A stretch of 64,000 bases of DNA from Streptomyces zagrosensis (GTDB lineage Bacteria > Actinomycetota > Actinomycetes > Streptomycetales > Streptomycetaceae), in NCBI RefSeq assembly GCF_014203645.1, contig NZ_JACHJL010000002.1, forward strand, positions 248,001-312,000, given 5' to 3'. Both the position numbers and the translations under genes were made by a program. How positions within the stretch are numbered: position 1 is the stretch's first letter; each line of letters begins with the position of its first letter. The notes beneath the pieces were generated by a model that saw nothing but the letters and a program-made list of their open reading frames with translations, ran no database searches and was not told where the DNA came from. Positions 44,048 through 55,106 of this stretch are shown here, in pieces.

Positions 44048-44920
44048 TCACTTGCTGTTGTACAGCCGCATCGTGATCGTTCCGAAGACCAGCACCAAGG
44101 CCCCGGACCACCCCAGTGACCAAGCGATCTCCACGGCCGGCCAGCCACCGTCCATGAGGTCGCGCACCGCCGATGACAGATGGGTCACCGGGCTGTTGTT
44201 GACGAACACCTGGAGCCAGTCGGGCATGGTCTTGGGGTCCACGAAGATGTTGCTGAGGAACGTGAGCGGAAAGAGAACCATCATGCTCACGCCCATGACC
44301 GATTTCTCGCTCCGCAACAACAACCCGAACATGGTCCATACCCAGGAGAAGGAGAACGAGAAGATCATCAACAGCACGATCCCCGCCAGCACCCCGACCA
44401 CGCCGCCATCCGGGCGGAAGCCGAGTATCAGGCCCACGGTCAGCATCACCGCCGACGCCATGGCGTACCGCAGCACATCACCCAGCAGGTAGCCGACCAT
44501 GGCCGATGGGCGCCAGATGGGCAAGGTGCGGAAGCGGTCGAAGACGCCCTTTGCGATATCGGTGTTGACCGCAACGCCGGTGTACATCGTGATCATGACG
44601 ACGCTCATGACGAGGATGCCCGGCAGCAGGAATTGCAGGTAGTCCGTGGTCGAGCCGGCCAGCGCACCACCGAAGAGGTACGTGTACATCAGCACCATCA
44701 TGATCGGGAAGGCGGTGACGTCGAACAGCTGCTCCGGTACGTGCTTGATTTTCAACACGGCCCGCCAGCCGAAGGCCAGCGACGTTGTCCAGGCGCTGGG
44801 CCGGGGCGGTCGCTCCTTGGAGATCAGCACGGCGGCCAGGCCCTCGGCTGTGACTGGAGCGAGTGCGTCGGATGTGCTGGCACGGGTGGCGCGGGTCTCG
44901 GTCGTCGGTGCGGTGCTCAT
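44048..44920 (-). CDS. ABC-2 type transporter permease, DrrB-like
   Basis: 290 residues with about six membrane segments (for example [29 protein letters not shown] and [18 protein letters not shown] regions). The pattern [20 protein letters not shown] and [13 protein letters not shown] is typical of daunorubicin-resistance permeases. The start overlaps the stop of the ATPase gene (ATGA). It forms the channel of an efflux system; the drug is not predictable. Confidence 0.92.
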   Translation of the reverse strand: MSTAPTTETRATRASTSDALAPVTAEGLAAVLISKERPPRPSAWTTSLAFGWRAVLKIKHVPEQLFDVTAFPIMMVLMYTYLFGGALAGSTTDYLQFLLPGILVMSVVMITMYTGVAVNTDIAKGVFDRFRTLPIWRPSAMVGYLLGDVLRYAMASAVMLTVGLILGFRPDGGVVGVLAGIVLLMIFSFSFSWVWTMFGLLLRSEKSVMGVSMMVLFPLTFLSNIFVDPKTMPDWLQVFVNNSPVTHLSSAVRDLMDGGWPAVEIAWSLGWSGALVLVFGTITMRLYNSK

Positions 44921-46068
44921 TTCGCCGCTCCTCCCTTGCTGGTCGGACCCTTGCTGGGGCCGCCAGAGCCGACCGGCGTTCGCGCAGCGGTCGGATCGAG
45001 CGGACTTGTTGAGTCAGTCGGGTCAGTCGGGTCAGTCGGGTCAGTCGGGTCAGTCGGGTCAGTCGGGTCAGTCGGGTCAGTCGCACGGTCCGGCCCGGTG
45101 GCCGGGTGGTCCGTGAGGGCGAGGAAGACCTCGTCCAAGCTGGGCTGGCCGAGCGAGAAGTTGTCCACCGTGATGCCGGATCGGGACAACTCGTGTAGCG
45201 CGCGGGCCGCTTGCTCCGCGGCCCCGCCCCCGTCGCCCGCAAGGCCGACACGGGCGGTCAACGCCACCGGGTCATGTTCCAACTGCACCTGCGCGGCGAG
45301 ATATTGGGTGAGCAATCGCTCGGCCTCGGGGCGCTGTTCGGCATGGCGCAGCCGTACGTGCACCGAACCCGCACCCACTGACGCCTTCAGCTCCCCCTTA
45401 GTCCCCTCGGCGATGACCTTGCCCTGGTCAATGACCGCGATCCGCGACGCGAGTTGATCAGCCTCGTCTAGATACTGCGTGGTCAGCAGCACCGTGGCGC
45501 CCTGCTGGACGACGGCCCGCACGATGTCCCAGACCTGATTGCGGCTGCGCGGGTCGAGGCCCGTGGTGGGCTCGTCCAAAAAGAGCAGGTCAGGGGTGTT
45601 GAGGATGCTCGCGGCGATATCGATCCTGCGCCGCATGCCGCCGGAGTAGTGCTTGACCTGCTTGTCGGCTGCCTCGGTGAGCCCGAAGGCATCGAGCAAC
45701 TGCGCCGCACGCTCCTTGGCCGCGGGCTTGCGGTGCCCCAGCAATCGCGCCAGCAGGATGAGGTTCTCCCTGCCGGTCAGGTCCTCATCAACCGACGCGT
45801 ACTGACCGGTAAGGCTGACCCGGCTGCGCACGGCATCGGCCTCGCGCAGCACGTCATGCCCGAATACCCGGGCCTCGCCACCGTCCGGGCGCAGCAGCGT
45901 CGCCAACATCTTGACGGCGGTGGTCTTCCCCGCGCCATTGGGCCCAAGAACCCCGTACACCGTGCCGGCGGGAACCGCGAGGTCCACACCATCCACAGCT
46001 CGGGTCTCTCCGAACACTTTGACCAGGCCAAATGTCTCGATCGCCAGGTCGGCTCCGGGTGGGCTCAT
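44917..46068 (-). CDS. ABC transporter ATP-binding protein, DrrA-like
   Basis: 383 residues from ATG 46068 ([18 protein letters not shown]). Walker [10 protein letters not shown], signature [16 protein letters not shown], Walker [18 protein letters not shown], and the C-terminal region of DrrA-type exporters are visible. The C-terminus contains about eight Asp-Pro-Thr units encoded by a 9-bp tandem at about 45007-45080. It overlaps the permease gene by 4 nt, so the pair works as one efflux pump. Confidence 0.95.
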   Translation of the reverse strand: MSPPGADLAIETFGLVKVFGETRAVDGVDLAVPAGTVYGVLGPNGAGKTTAVKMLATLLRPDGGEARVFGHDVLREADAVRSRVSLTGQYASVDEDLTGRENLILLARLLGHRKPAAKERAAQLLDAFGLTEAADKQVKHYSGGMRRRIDIAASILNTPDLLFLDEPTTGLDPRSRNQVWDIVRAVVQQGATVLLTTQYLDEADQLASRIAVIDQGKVIAEGTKGELKASVGAGSVHVRLRHAEQRPEAERLLTQYLAAQVQLEHDPVALTARVGLAGDGGGAAEQAARALHELSRSGITVDNFSLGQPSLDEVFLALTDHPATGPDRATDPTDPTDPTDPTDPTDPTDPTDSTSPLDPTAARTPVGSGGPSKGPTSKGGAAK

Positions 46069-46169
46069 GAGCAGGGTCCTTTCACAGGGGCAGCGCATCG
46101 GGGGGCACATGGAGGGGTAGATGGAGAATGGGGGACGGACAACTCAGGGCAGCGGCTCAGGGCAGCGGC

Positions 46170-46532
46170 TCAGCACCGCTCTGAGGACGCCGCGGCGTCC
46201 CAACGCCGTGGGGTGGCGAGGACGCCTCGGGGTACGCCTTCGAAGCGTCCGAAATCCTCCGACGCAACGGGGTATACGGGGCATACGGGGTAGTACAGGG
46301 GGAAACGCCGTGGCTTAGGGAGCACAGTGAGGCATGACGTAACGGTCAAGGTCAGCGAAGCGCGGCAACGGCGACAACGGTGCGCACCGAAGTCGCCGAA
46401 CGCTTCTGGGCCGCCGGAATGACCCGGCGATTCTGGGTGACATTCGCTCTGGTGACTACTGCCGACGACTGTAGTACGGGGGTCTGACAACGCCCTCTGG
46501 ATCGCGAATCCGCGCAGGTCACGGGTGTTCAT
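46170..46532 (-). CDS. Possible small ORF with strong ribosome site
   Basis: ATG 46532 is preceded by GAGGAGG at good spacing, but the 120-codon frame (MNTRDLRGFAIQRALSDPR, later Cys/Arg-rich) resembles nothing I know and its third-base GC is only moderate. A hairpin (CGCCGG/CCGGCG, 46412-46429) and an ACTAC...GTAGT dyad fall inside. It could be a real small gene, a remnant, or the leader of the ABC operon. Confidence 0.25.
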   Translation of the reverse strand: MNTRDLRGFAIQRALSDPRTTVVGSSHQSECHPESPGHSGGPEAFGDFGAHRCRRCRASLTLTVTSCLTVLPKPRRFPLYYPVCPVYPVASEDFGRFEGVPRGVLATPRRWDAAASSERC

Positions 46533-47051
46533 GCAACCTCCTCACCCCTTCAGCGCACACCCGCGCGGCGCCGAGCGCGACCCGGGCGGTCAGACGCCGG
46601 GCCCGCGGCCGGGCCCGCGGCCGGGCCCGCGAACGAAGGGCCTGGCCCGGGGACGGCCGAGCGCTGCGGCGAAGGGTGCGGGGGCGTGCGGGCCGAGCCG
46701 GGACGAAGGAGCGCGGCGGCAGCGAGGGCGCTGGGCACCACTCGGTGAGGGCGCGAGAGCGAAGAGGTGTCGGCGGCAGAATTGGCGGCGGAAGCGTCAC
46801 GGGAGGCGGAGGCGGGAGACGGGAGGTGGGAGGCACGCGGGGCGCAAGCAACGCGGGGCGTAGGGAACGCGTTGGGCGCGGGAGCCAGCGGTCATGGCCA
46901 AGGCTCATCCGTAGCGCACAGCAGCCGGCCACCCGTCACCGGCGGGCCGCGACCGACCGCCGGTGATCAACCGCCCGTGACCGGCCGACCGAGGCCCGGG
47001 TGCTGCCCGGCCCCCACCACCACCGAGGCCGACCCCGGGGCAGCTCTCAGC
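46533..47051. other. No supported gene
   Basis: About 520 bp, very G/C-rich, with CGGGCCCGCGGC-type repeats at about 46597-46635. Open frames on both strands lack ribosome sites and family features. Confidence 0.5.
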
Positions 47052-47426
47052 TCAGCGGCTGGCTTGCTTCGCCACGTACAACGCCCATCCCACCAACGGC
47101 AGTTGGAACGGAAGCCGACCGTACGCAAGCGCCTTGAGCGGTGCGGGTCGGTGCCGCCAGTCGCGGGCCATCTTGACGTTGGCCGGGTAGACGGCGGCGA
47201 AGAATCCGGCGGCGGCCAGGGCACCGGCGCGCCGGGTGCGGGGCAGTGCGATGGACGCCGCGAGCGCGAGTTCCGCGACCCCGCTCACGTGCGTCCAGGT
47301 ACGGGGGCTGCCGGGCAGGGCGCGCGGCACGATCGCATCGAACGGCTTGGGCACCGCGAAGTGCGCAACGCCCGCACCGGCGAGCAACCCAGCCAGCGCG
47401 CGGGCGGTGGGACGGGGCAAGGCCAT
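47052..47426 (-). CDS. DoxX-family membrane protein
   Basis: 124 residues with four probable membrane helices (TARALAGLLAGAGVAHF, SGVAELALAASIALP, GALAAAGFFAAVYPANVKMA, LPLVGWALYVA). The size and pattern are those of DoxX/DoxD-like proteins, whose function is mostly unknown. No operon partner. Confidence 0.8.
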   Translation of the reverse strand: MALPRPTARALAGLLAGAGVAHFAVPKPFDAIVPRALPGSPRTWTHVSGVAELALAASIALPRTRRAGALAAAGFFAAVYPANVKMARDWRHRPAPLKALAYGRLPFQLPLVGWALYVAKQASR

Positions 47427-48026
47427 CGAGAACTCCAGCGCATGAGAGGCCCGAGGTCAGACCGGGCCTGCGGGCCACATCGCGCCGCGCGCCCGCTCAG
47501 ACCATTTCTTACTCGAAAGTAACCACATGTCGCCCCCTCGCATCAAGGGTCACGTACCGAGGCGTGAGACAGCGCCCGGCCGCCGCCGACAAGCCGAGCG
47601 GACAGGCGCACGCGCGGGCGAACCGACACACCGAGGGAGACGGCGGGACCAGACGAGGGAAGGCAGCACAGACCACAGACCACAGACCACAGAACGGGCC
47701 GAGCGGCGGCCGAACAGGACGAGCAAAAGACATAGAGCGCGTAAGGCATGTAAAGCGCATAAAGCACAAACAGCCCGCAAAGCAGAGAGAAATTACCCGG
47801 CAAATGAGGCGACCTATAGGCAGAGCGGGACCAAGAGCTAGAACTGGAACACGACATGACATATCGACCTTCCATGAGACCGGGCAATTAGCGGTCAGCA
47901 AGCGGGGTTTATTCGGAAATGCACGATGTGCGAGGGGCACGCGAGGAAGACACTGGCCACTCGGACGGGTGACCACGGGCGTCGCGTATGAAATCTTTGT
48001 GCGACCCCCATGGAGGACCCGAACTG
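47427..48026. other. Intergenic region with ACCACAG and AAGCACATA-type repeats
   Basis: 600 bp without a supported gene. ACCACAG units repeat at about 47670-47695, and short A-rich units follow. It probably holds the promoter of the CAP-domain gene; a weak AT-rich stretch ends at 47990. Confidence 0.45.
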
Positions 48027-49019
48027 ATGAGCCAACGCCGCAACACCTCTCCCCCCACGCCTTCTTCTCCGTCTCGCCGGGCAGCACACCCAGGCCACCG
48101 GGACCACGCGAAGAAGAAGCCGAAGTGGCTGCCACTGGCCGTCGCCGCATTGGTCGCGGGGGGAGGTGTAACCGCGTACGTGGCGCTGGGTGGTTCCGGT
48201 GGTGGCTCCGGCGCGGAGGGAAACAACGTGGCGGACGGGGCCAACCGGGTCCGGGCCGCTGACTCCCTGCACCCGTCATCGAACGCGTCGGAACAGGCGA
48301 AGGAAAAGAAGGACAGGCCCGACGCGGCGAAGAGCGCAAAGCCATCCGCCAACGCCTCCAAGAAGCCCGACGCAGGGCGTAGTTCCCGATCGGCGAAGCC
48401 CCAGCGCGATGGCGTCACGCCGTCCGATCACGCCGACCACAAGGACGGCAACCCGTCCTCCCGGAAGTCCCGCGGAGCTCACGGTTCCAGCGGCTCAGGG
48501 AGCTTCGACGGGACTGGCACGGCGGGCCCTGGCACGGGCACCGACTCCGGTGCAAACGCCGGCAGCGGTACGGGACATGGCGGCAGCGGGGACAATGGGC
48601 AGCGCGACTCCCAGGCTACGAAACCGGCCGCGCGTAGTGGGGAAACATCGCAGGTGTTGGCGCTGGTCAACAAGGAACGGGAAGCGGCCGGCTGTAAGCC
48701 GGTGATGGCGAACAGCACACTCAACCAGGTTGCCGACACCTACTCGGGCGTCATGGCCGACCACCAAAACCTCTCACACACCGGCCCGGACGGCTCCTCC
48801 GTGGGCGACCGGGTCACCCGCTCCGGATACACCTGGTCCCGGGTCGGCGAGAACATAGCCCGAGGCCAGGCGGACGCGTCCGCGGTCATGAACTCCTGGA
48901 TGGGCAGCCCGGGTCACCGCGCGAACATACTGAATTGCTCGTTCCGCGAGATGGGCCTCGGCGTCGATCAGGGCTCCGGCGGCCCCTGGTGGACACAGGT
49001 GTTCGCGACGGGCCGCTAA
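48027..49019 (+). CDS. CAP (SCP/PR-1) domain membrane-anchored protein
   Basis: 330 residues from ATG 48027 with GGAGG upstream. A transmembrane helix (PKWLPLAVAALVAGGGVTAYV) follows a basic N-terminus, then ~150 residues rich in Ser/Gly/Lys. The C-terminal ~115 residues are a CAP domain (VLALVNKEREAAGCKPVMAN, NLSHTGPDGSSVGDRV, VMNSWMGSPGHRANILN). CAP proteins in bacteria are extracellular and often undefined in function. Confidence 0.9.
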   Translation: MSQRRNTSPPTPSSPSRRAAHPGHRDHAKKKPKWLPLAVAALVAGGGVTAYVALGGSGGGSGAEGNNVADGANRVRAADSLHPSSNASEQAKEKKDRPDAAKSAKPSANASKKPDAGRSSRSAKPQRDGVTPSDHADHKDGNPSSRKSRGAHGSSGSGSFDGTGTAGPGTGTDSGANAGSGTGHGGSGDNGQRDSQATKPAARSGETSQVLALVNKEREAAGCKPVMANSTLNQVADTYSGVMADHQNLSHTGPDGSSVGDRVTRSGYTWSRVGENIARGQADASAVMNSWMGSPGHRANILNCSFREMGLGVDQGSGGPWWTQVFATGR

Positions 49020-49271
49020 CGAGCCCGTCCGCGTACCGGGGCCCGACCGCGCACCGGGCCCCGCCCTCCCGTAAGACCCCGTACTCCCGCGGGGCCCCGG
49101 CTCACGCGGAGCCCCGGCTCACGCTGGCCTCCCGTCGCCTCGCTCGCCCGGCGCGGCGGCGGGAACCGAGCCGCCCCGCCGGGCGTACGCCCTGGTGTAG
49201 GAGGATCGGGAACGAGGGCGGTGGTGCGTACGAAGCGGCCGTGCCCTCATCCGCCGACGAAGGGCCACAGC

Positions 49272-50543
49272 GTGGACAGCCGGGACGCAGTCGCCGAACC
49301 ACAGCCGATAGACCAGGGCGACACAGCAGCCGACCCGGTGCCACCAAAGGGCCCAACATCACCAGCCGACCCAGCCGAGACGCCCGCCGGACGGCCGGGA
49401 GCCAGACTGCCACCTACCGGACTGCCAGCTACCGGGCGGCCGGAACCCCAACAGCTGGCCACCGACCAGTTGGCCACCGACCAGTTGGCCTCCAACCAGC
49501 TGGCCACCGACCAGCTGGCCTCCGAGCGACCGCGCTCCAGGTGGCAGCGGTGCGCTCGGGGTGCTCGCGCGGTGGTGCGGGCACCTCGCGGACGGGCTCG
49601 GCGGGTGCTCGCCTGCTGTGCGGTGCTGCCGTTGGCCCTGGTCAGCCTGGTGGCCGGGCATCGGGCCGCCGATGCGGATGGCTTTACGCCGGTCCCTCAA
49701 CTGCTCGCGTTCCTCCCCTGGTTGCTGGTGCCTGCCGCGCTCGGGCTGCTGCTCGCGGTGCTGGCCCGCTGGACGCTCGGCTGCGCGTGGGCGCTGGCCG
49801 TGCTCGCCACGACGGGTTGGTACCTCCAGCCGTATGAGGGCCCCGGGGCCGGTGGCGAACCAAGCGGCCCGGTGCTCGCCCGGCCCCGCATGCTCACCGC
49901 CAACCTGGAGTACGGCCAGGCGACCGAGGGGCTGCTGGCCACGCTGCGGCGCGAGCGGCCCGACCTGGTCGCCGTCCAGGAGTGCGACCGCCGGTGCGCG
50001 GCGGCGCTCAGTACGCCCGCGCTGCGCGCCGCGTACCCGTATCGGAACATCGTCACCGGCCAGCCGGCGGAAGGCTCCGCGCTCCTCAGCGTCTATCCGC
50101 TACGGAACGAGAAGGGCGTGCCGGCCGCGCTCGCGATGCCCACGTCGCGAGCGAAGATCGCCGACCGATGGGTACGGGTCCAGGTCGCGCATCCGATGCC
50201 GCCCCTCCCCGGCGAGTTGGACGTCTGGCGCACCGAACTGGGCCGACTGCGCACCTACGCGGAGCGCCGCGGCGACGCTCCCACCCTCATCGCGGGCGAC
50301 TTCAACGCCTCCCAGGACCACGCGGCGTTTCGGCGCCTGCTCGACACGGGCATGCGGGACAGCACTCGGCTCGCCGGGGTCTCGCGCACCCCGTCCTGGC
50401 CGTCCCTCACCACGCCGCTGTTCGGTACGCAGATCGACCATGTGCTGGTCAGCGACGCGTGGACGGCCCACGACGCACGCTTCATCGACCTGGCGGACAC
50501 CGACCACCGGGCGCTGCTCGTGGACCTGGAGCTGCACGGGTAG
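49272..50543 (+). CDS. Membrane endonuclease/exonuclease/phosphatase-family protein
   Basis: 423 residues from GTG 49272. The N-terminal ~75 residues include (QLATD/QLASN)n repeats from a 15-bp tandem at 49450-49521. Two or three membrane helices follow (ALVSLVAGHRAADA, LLVPAALGLLLAVLA). The catalytic domain has ANLEYGQATEGLLATLRRERP, VAVQECDR, AGDFNASQDHAAF and IDHVLVSD with the final DTDHRALL. The substrate (phosphodiester or phospholipid) is not predictable from sequence alone. Confidence 0.85.
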   Translation: MDSRDAVAEPQPIDQGDTAADPVPPKGPTSPADPAETPAGRPGARLPPTGLPATGRPEPQQLATDQLATDQLASNQLATDQLASERPRSRWQRCARGARAVVRAPRGRARRVLACCAVLPLALVSLVAGHRAADADGFTPVPQLLAFLPWLLVPAALGLLLAVLARWTLGCAWALAVLATTGWYLQPYEGPGAGGEPSGPVLARPRMLTANLEYGQATEGLLATLRRERPDLVAVQECDRRCAAALSTPALRAAYPYRNIVTGQPAEGSALLSVYPLRNEKGVPAALAMPTSRAKIADRWVRVQVAHPMPPLPGELDVWRTELGRLRTYAERRGDAPTLIAGDFNASQDHAAFRRLLDTGMRDSTRLAGVSRTPSWPSLTTPLFGTQIDHVLVSDAWTAHDARFIDLADTDHRALLVDLELHG

Positions 50544-50753
50544 CGAGCGGCGCAGCCGCCGCGTCGGCGGAGCCGCGGTATCGGCGTCGAGGCCCCGCCA
50601 AGGCCGGAGCCCTGGACAAAGGCACACCCACACGTGAGGACTCGCGTCACTCCTCCACCCAGGACGAGCGGACCTGATGAGTCGCCAAGGCCGACGGGCA
50701 GGGGCGCCCGGCGTGGCGCCTCTGCCGCGTCCCCCGCCCTTCGCCCGTGGGCG

Positions 50754-51584
50754 TTACGCCCGGGTCACCGGCTCCTGCATCTCCGTCACCCAGCTGTCCG
50801 TGGGCCCTTCGCAGTCCAGGTAGAGCTCGCGCGCGTAGCCGGTGGAGCGGTATCCGTTGGCGTCGGCCCAGCGGGCGAGCGTCTGGGCGGTGGGCACGAT
50901 GGCGTCCATCGAGCCTCGGTGCACGATCGTCGCCGCCTGCTCGATGCCGGGCAGATCAACGATCTGGAACGGCTGCCCGGCGGCCGATGTGACTCCCACC
51001 GGCACCGCGGCGTGCACGGTGACCGCCCCCTCCAGCGCGCTGCCCGGCGCCTCGTCGTAGTACGCGATGGCGGCTCCCGTGGGAGTGACGCCCGCCGCCG
51101 CCAGCCGGCGGAACAGCTCCTCGTACAGCGGGCCGATGACCGGGCCGATGTGCTCCGGGCCGAAGCTCTCGGCGGTCCCGGTCAACTCGGCGACCCGCGC
51201 CCCCGGAACGGTCTTGACCACGACCTCACTAGCGGACATGGTTCCCTCACTTTCGATCGTCTGGAGCCTCGCCTCGATCCCGGCCAACCGCGCCGCGTCG
51301 GCCGCCATCGCCGCCCCCACCTCGGCCTGTCGCAGCCGCAGCATGCCGCGCAGCTCCCCGACGCTGACCTCCTCGTCCAGGACGGACCGCACCTGCTGGA
51401 GCGTGAAGCCGAGGTCCTTCAGGGCGATGACCCGGTTGAGGCGGGCGAGCTGGCTCGCCTCGTAACCGCGGTAGCTGGTGTACGGATCGACGTGGGCGGG
51501 CCGCAGCAGCCCGATGGCGTCGTAGTGACGCAACATGCGGACCGATACGCGGCCGTGCTTGGCGAAGTCTCCAATGCTGAACAT
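50754..51584 (-). CDS. MerR-family regulator with GyrI-like effector domain
   Basis: 276 residues from ATG 51584 with GGAGGAC upstream. MerR HTH at the N-terminus ([41 protein letters not shown]). A coiled-coil helix follows, then an effector domain of the GyrI/AraC effector-binding type ([31 protein letters not shown]). The design matches multidrug-responsive regulators. The likely target is itself or a neighbour; none is certain. Confidence 0.92.
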   Translation of the reverse strand: MFSIGDFAKHGRVSVRMLRHYDAIGLLRPAHVDPYTSYRGYEASQLARLNRVIALKDLGFTLQQVRSVLDEEVSVGELRGMLRLRQAEVGAAMAADAARLAGIEARLQTIESEGTMSASEVVVKTVPGARVAELTGTAESFGPEHIGPVIGPLYEELFRRLAAAGVTPTGAAIAYYDEAPGSALEGAVTVHAAVPVGVTSAAGQPFQIVDLPGIEQAATIVHRGSMDAIVPTAQTLARWADANGYRSTGYARELYLDCEGPTDSWVTEMQEPVTRA

Positions 51585-51726
51585 GACGTCCTCCAGTGCA
51601 GTGCCTCACACGGTGTCATGGTCAACAGCACGCCTCCAACAACTCTCCCCCGCCCCTCTGACCTGCCCTTACGCACACCGGAGCCGGGGGCGCGGCAGGT
51701 TTGGGGAAACACTCAGGGGGTTACTC

Positions 51727-52830
51727 GTGACCGGCGTGAGCGATACCCGAAAACGATCGACCAGCCGCACGGGGCCGAGCACCGGCAAAGACACGGGGCC
51801 GAGCGCCGGCAAAGAGTCGGGCGCAAGTGGTGGGCGTGATGAGCGTCAGGTACGCGTGGGCAAGCGCGTCCTGCGCATCACCCGACCGCAGAAGGTGCTG
51901 TTCCCCGATGACGGCATCACCAAGGCCGATCTGGTCGAGCACTACCGTGCCGTGGCCCGGCGCGCGCTGCCCGAGTTGCGCGGGCGCCCGGTGATGATGG
52001 AGCGGCACCCGGATGGGATCGCTGGGCGCCCGCTCATGCAGAAGAACGCCCCCGACTACTTCCCCGACTGGGTCCCGCTCGCCGAGGTCACCAAGGAAGG
52101 CGGCACCGTCACCCATGTGGTGTGTGACGACGCGCCCACCCTCGCCTACCTCGCTGGCCAGGCCAGCATCACCCCGCACCGCTGGCTCTCGCGTATCGAC
52201 AAGCCCGACTACCCCGACCGCCTGATCTTCGACCTCGACCCGTCCGACGCGCCGCGCGGCAGCGGTGAGCAGTCCTCAAAGGACCCAAAGGACCCAAGGA
52301 ACCCGAAGGACCCCAAGGACCCAGCGGACATGCAGGCCGCAAGCTTTGAGGAGGTGCGCTGGACCGCCCATCGGACGTGCGAGCTGCTCGCTGAACTCGG
52401 GTTGCCCGCCCGGCTGATGACCACCGGTTCGCGCGGGCTGCACGTCGTCGTACCGCTCGACCGCCGGGACGACTTCGACGCGGTGCGGGAGTTCGCCCGG
52501 GGCGCGGCCGATCTGTTGGCCGCCCGATACCCGGACCGACTTACCACCGAGGCGCGCAAGGAAAACCGGGGCAACCGGATCTACCTCGACACGCTGCGCA
52601 ACGGGTACGCGCAGACGGCGGTGGCACCCTACGCGGTACGGGCCAAGCCGGGCGCGCCGGTCGCCACCCCGATCACCGCCGACGAGCTGGACGACCCCGA
52701 GCTACGGGCCGACCGCTGGACCCTGGCCACCATCGGCGACCGCCTCACCGGCGACAACCCATGGCCGGCGGCGGCGCTCCGTGGACGGTCACTCCACGCG
52801 GCGCGCCAGAAGCTGGCCAAGCTGAAGTAG
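51727..52830 (+). CDS. LigD-type non-homologous end joining DNA polymerase domain protein
   Basis: 367 residues from GTG 51727 with AGGGGG upstream. After an S/T/G-rich head it matches the LigD primase-polymerase domain: [41 protein letters not shown], the catalytic DLDPSD segment, and [14 protein letters not shown] (KDP)n repeat from a 9-bp tandem (52275-52322) interrupts the domain just after DLDPSD. It is a stand-alone polymerase, without the ligase or nuclease domains of full LigD. The role is fill-in synthesis at double-strand breaks. Confidence 0.9.
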   Translation: MTGVSDTRKRSTSRTGPSTGKDTGPSAGKESGASGGRDERQVRVGKRVLRITRPQKVLFPDDGITKADLVEHYRAVARRALPELRGRPVMMERHPDGIAGRPLMQKNAPDYFPDWVPLAEVTKEGGTVTHVVCDDAPTLAYLAGQASITPHRWLSRIDKPDYPDRLIFDLDPSDAPRGSGEQSSKDPKDPRNPKDPKDPADMQAASFEEVRWTAHRTCELLAELGLPARLMTTGSRGLHVVVPLDRRDDFDAVREFARGAADLLAARYPDRLTTEARKENRGNRIYLDTLRNGYAQTAVAPYAVRAKPGAPVATPITADELDDPELRADRWTLATIGDRLTGDNPWPAAALRGRSLHAARQKLAKLK

Positions 52831-52969
52831 GGCGCGGGCACGGGCGGAAGCAGAGCACGAAGCGGGCGGAAGGAGGGACAACACCGCCCGAACGAAGGAA
52901 ACACGCAAGCGCACCCCCGTACAGCGCCCTCGGGCCGAACGCCCACCGAGCGGCCACAGCCAGCGGGCC

Positions 52970-53008
52970 GCCCGTACGGGAGCAGGCGCGTCACTCCCGT
53001 ACGGGCGC
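52970..53008. terminator. Bidirectional hairpin terminator
   Basis: A perfect 14-bp stem (CGCCCGTACGGGAG / CTCCCGTACGGGCG) with an 11-nt loop sits between two convergent genes. Confidence 0.88.
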
Positions 53009-53015
53009 AGCGCCG

Positions 53016-55106
53016 CTACGCGCCGATGTCGCCGCCGTCGCGCCGCCAGACGCTGACGACCGCCGGGCGCACCAGCTTGCCCGGGCCGTCCGGCCAAGCG
53101 GACTTGGGCTTCTCTACGGACGCGCCGTCGATCTCGCCCGGGTGCTGGACCGCGACGAGCACGCGCTGGTCCTGAACGATCGGCCCGCAGGTCTCGGCGC
53201 CGTTCGGGACGGTCAGGAACTGCTTGACCTCACCGCGCCGTTCGCCCGCGGTCGCGACGCCGAACAGGCCGTCGTGGGTGCCGAGTGCGCTGCCATCGGT
53301 GGAGATCCACAGATTGCCGTACGCGTCGAAGGTGATGTTGTCCGGGCAGGAGATCGGACTGACCTTGTCCTTGGGGAACCCGGCGAAGTACGTGCTCGGG
53401 TCGTTCGGATCGCCGCAGACCAGGAACAGGCGCCAGTTGAAGCGGTCGGCCGCCGGGTCGTCCCAGTGCTCCGCGAGCTCCAGGATCTGGCCGTGCTTGT
53501 TGGCGTTGCGCGGATTGGCCTCGTCGGCCGCCGGCTTGCCCTTCGCGCCGCGGTCCTTGTTGTTGGTCAGCGCGATGTAGACCCGGCCGGTGCGCGGGCT
53601 GGGCTCCACGTCCTCGGGGCGGTCCATCTTCGTGGCGCCCACCTTGTCGGCGGCGAACCGCGTGAAGACGTAGACCTCCTCGGCACTCATGCCATCGACG
53701 TGCGACGTGGTGCCGGTGGCCAGCGGTATCCACTGGCCGCTGCCGTCGAACTCGCCGTCCTGCGGCAGCTTGCCCGTACCGTCGATCTCCTGCGCCGGGC
53801 TGTCGCCGGTGAACTTCGCGACGTACAACGTGCCCTCGTCGAGCAGCGTGCGGTTGTGCTCGCGGGCGGCGCGGCTGTTGCCCTTCTTCATCCGCTTGGC
53901 GGAGACGAACTTGTAGAAGTAGTCGAACCGCTCGTCATCGCCCATGTAGAGCACGGGCCGACCGTCATCCGTCAGCCGCGGCTCGGCGGCCTCGTGCTTG
54001 AAGCGGCCGAGTGCGGTGAGCTTGCGCGGGGTCGAGTCGGGGTCGTACGGGTCGATCTCGATGACCCAGCCGAAGCGGTTGGGCTCGTTGGGCTCCTTGA
54101 GGGTGTCGAAGCGCTTGTCGAAACGCTCCCACTTGCGCTCGCTGGCCTCGCCGCCGATCCCGTACCGGGCGTAACGCTCCTTGATCTTCGGGTCGGTGAC
54201 CTTGCTGCCGTTGGCGAAATACTGGTTGAAGTTCTCCTCGCCGGAGAGCACGGTGCCCCACGGCGTGATGCCGCCACCGCAGTTGTTGAGCGTGCCGAGG
54301 ATGCGCTTGCCGCGCGGGTCGGCGGAGGTCCGCAGGTACGAGCTGCCCGCGGCCGGGCCGGTCACCTCGAACGCCGTCGAGCCCGTGATGCGGCGGTTGA
54401 GGTGGTGGCGGCGCAGCGCGGTCAGCTTGCCCGAGCGGCGGTCCTCGGCGGCCACCACGACGGACAGGCCGTGCGCCGCGATGGCGATCTCGGCCTGCTC
54501 GCGGGTCGGGTTGTCCGCGTCGTACCCGGCGAACATCAACACCTCGTCGGTGTACTCGTGGTTGACCACGAGGAGTTGCCGGTGCCGCTCGTGCGGGAGG
54601 TCGAGTACGGCCATGTAGTCGTTGTTGTAACCGAACTGCTTGGCCTGTGCCTTGGCACTCTGCCTGTTCGGATCGAAGTCCGACCCTCCGCGCAGAATCG
54701 GCTCGCCCCAACGGATCACGATGTTCTGGTCGTACCCCCGGGGAATGACGACGGCGTCCTTGGTGTTCGGCGCAACCGGCTCGAACCGCAGACCGCGCGC
54801 CCCCTGAGCCTTGCCGTGCGACTTCCCGTGCCCCTTGCCGCCGTGCGCGGCCACAGCGGGCGTGGCGGACGCCTGCGGCGCCTGGCCGAGACCAACGGCC
54901 GCACCAGTGGCGGCGGCCACGGTGACGACGGCGCTGGCGCGCAGCACGTTACGGCGCGAGAGCGCGCTCGCGATGACGTCACCGACATAGGCGTTGCCGC
55001 TGGTGTTGGGTACCTCGTGGAAGCAGGCGTCACCGCAGCGGTAACGACAGGTCAGCGCGGAACGGCCGCCCGGGTGGGAGCTGATCAATGGCAGGAGCTT
55101 GCGCAC
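53016..55106 (-). CDS. phoX: PhoX-type secreted alkaline phosphatase
   Basis: 696 residues with a Tat-type signal (SRRNVLRAS followed by VVTVAAATGAAVGLGQA). The N-terminal CRYRCGDACFHEVPNTSGN segment and the DUF839/PhoX fold (PWGTVLSGEENFNQYFANGS, WVIEIDPYDPDSTPRK, YMGDDERFDYFYKFVSAK) identify the family. PhoX enzymes hydrolyse phosphate esters outside the cell with calcium and iron cofactors. A PHO box lies ~105 bp upstream (55211-55232), so it is probably part of the PhoP regulon. The match is strong along the full length. Confidence 0.93.
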   Translation of the reverse strand: MRKLLPLISSHPGGRSALTCRYRCGDACFHEVPNTSGNAYVGDVIASALSRRNVLRASAVVTVAAATGAAVGLGQAPQASATPAVAAHGGKGHGKSHGKAQGARGLRFEPVAPNTKDAVVIPRGYDQNIVIRWGEPILRGGSDFDPNRQSAKAQAKQFGYNNDYMAVLDLPHERHRQLLVVNHEYTDEVLMFAGYDADNPTREQAEIAIAAHGLSVVVAAEDRRSGKLTALRRHHLNRRITGSTAFEVTGPAAGSSYLRTSADPRGKRILGTLNNCGGGITPWGTVLSGEENFNQYFANGSKVTDPKIKERYARYGIGGEASERKWERFDKRFDTLKEPNEPNRFGWVIEIDPYDPDSTPRKLTALGRFKHEAAEPRLTDDGRPVLYMGDDERFDYFYKFVSAKRMKKGNSRAAREHNRTLLDEGTLYVAKFTGDSPAQEIDGTGKLPQDGEFDGSGQWIPLATGTTSHVDGMSAEEVYVFTRFAADKVGATKMDRPEDVEPSPRTGRVYIALTNNKDRGAKGKPAADEANPRNANKHGQILELAEHWDDPAADRFNWRLFLVCGDPNDPSTYFAGFPKDKVSPISCPDNITFDAYGNLWISTDGSALGTHDGLFGVATAGERRGEVKQFLTVPNGAETCGPIVQDQRVLVAVQHPGEIDGASVEKPKSAWPDGPGKLVRPAVVSVWRRDGGDIGA

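Noticed and set aside
46767..47522. Frame on the + strand overlapping DoxX
   Set aside because: Arg/Gly-rich low-complexity translation without a start signal; the - strand gene has the membrane pattern.
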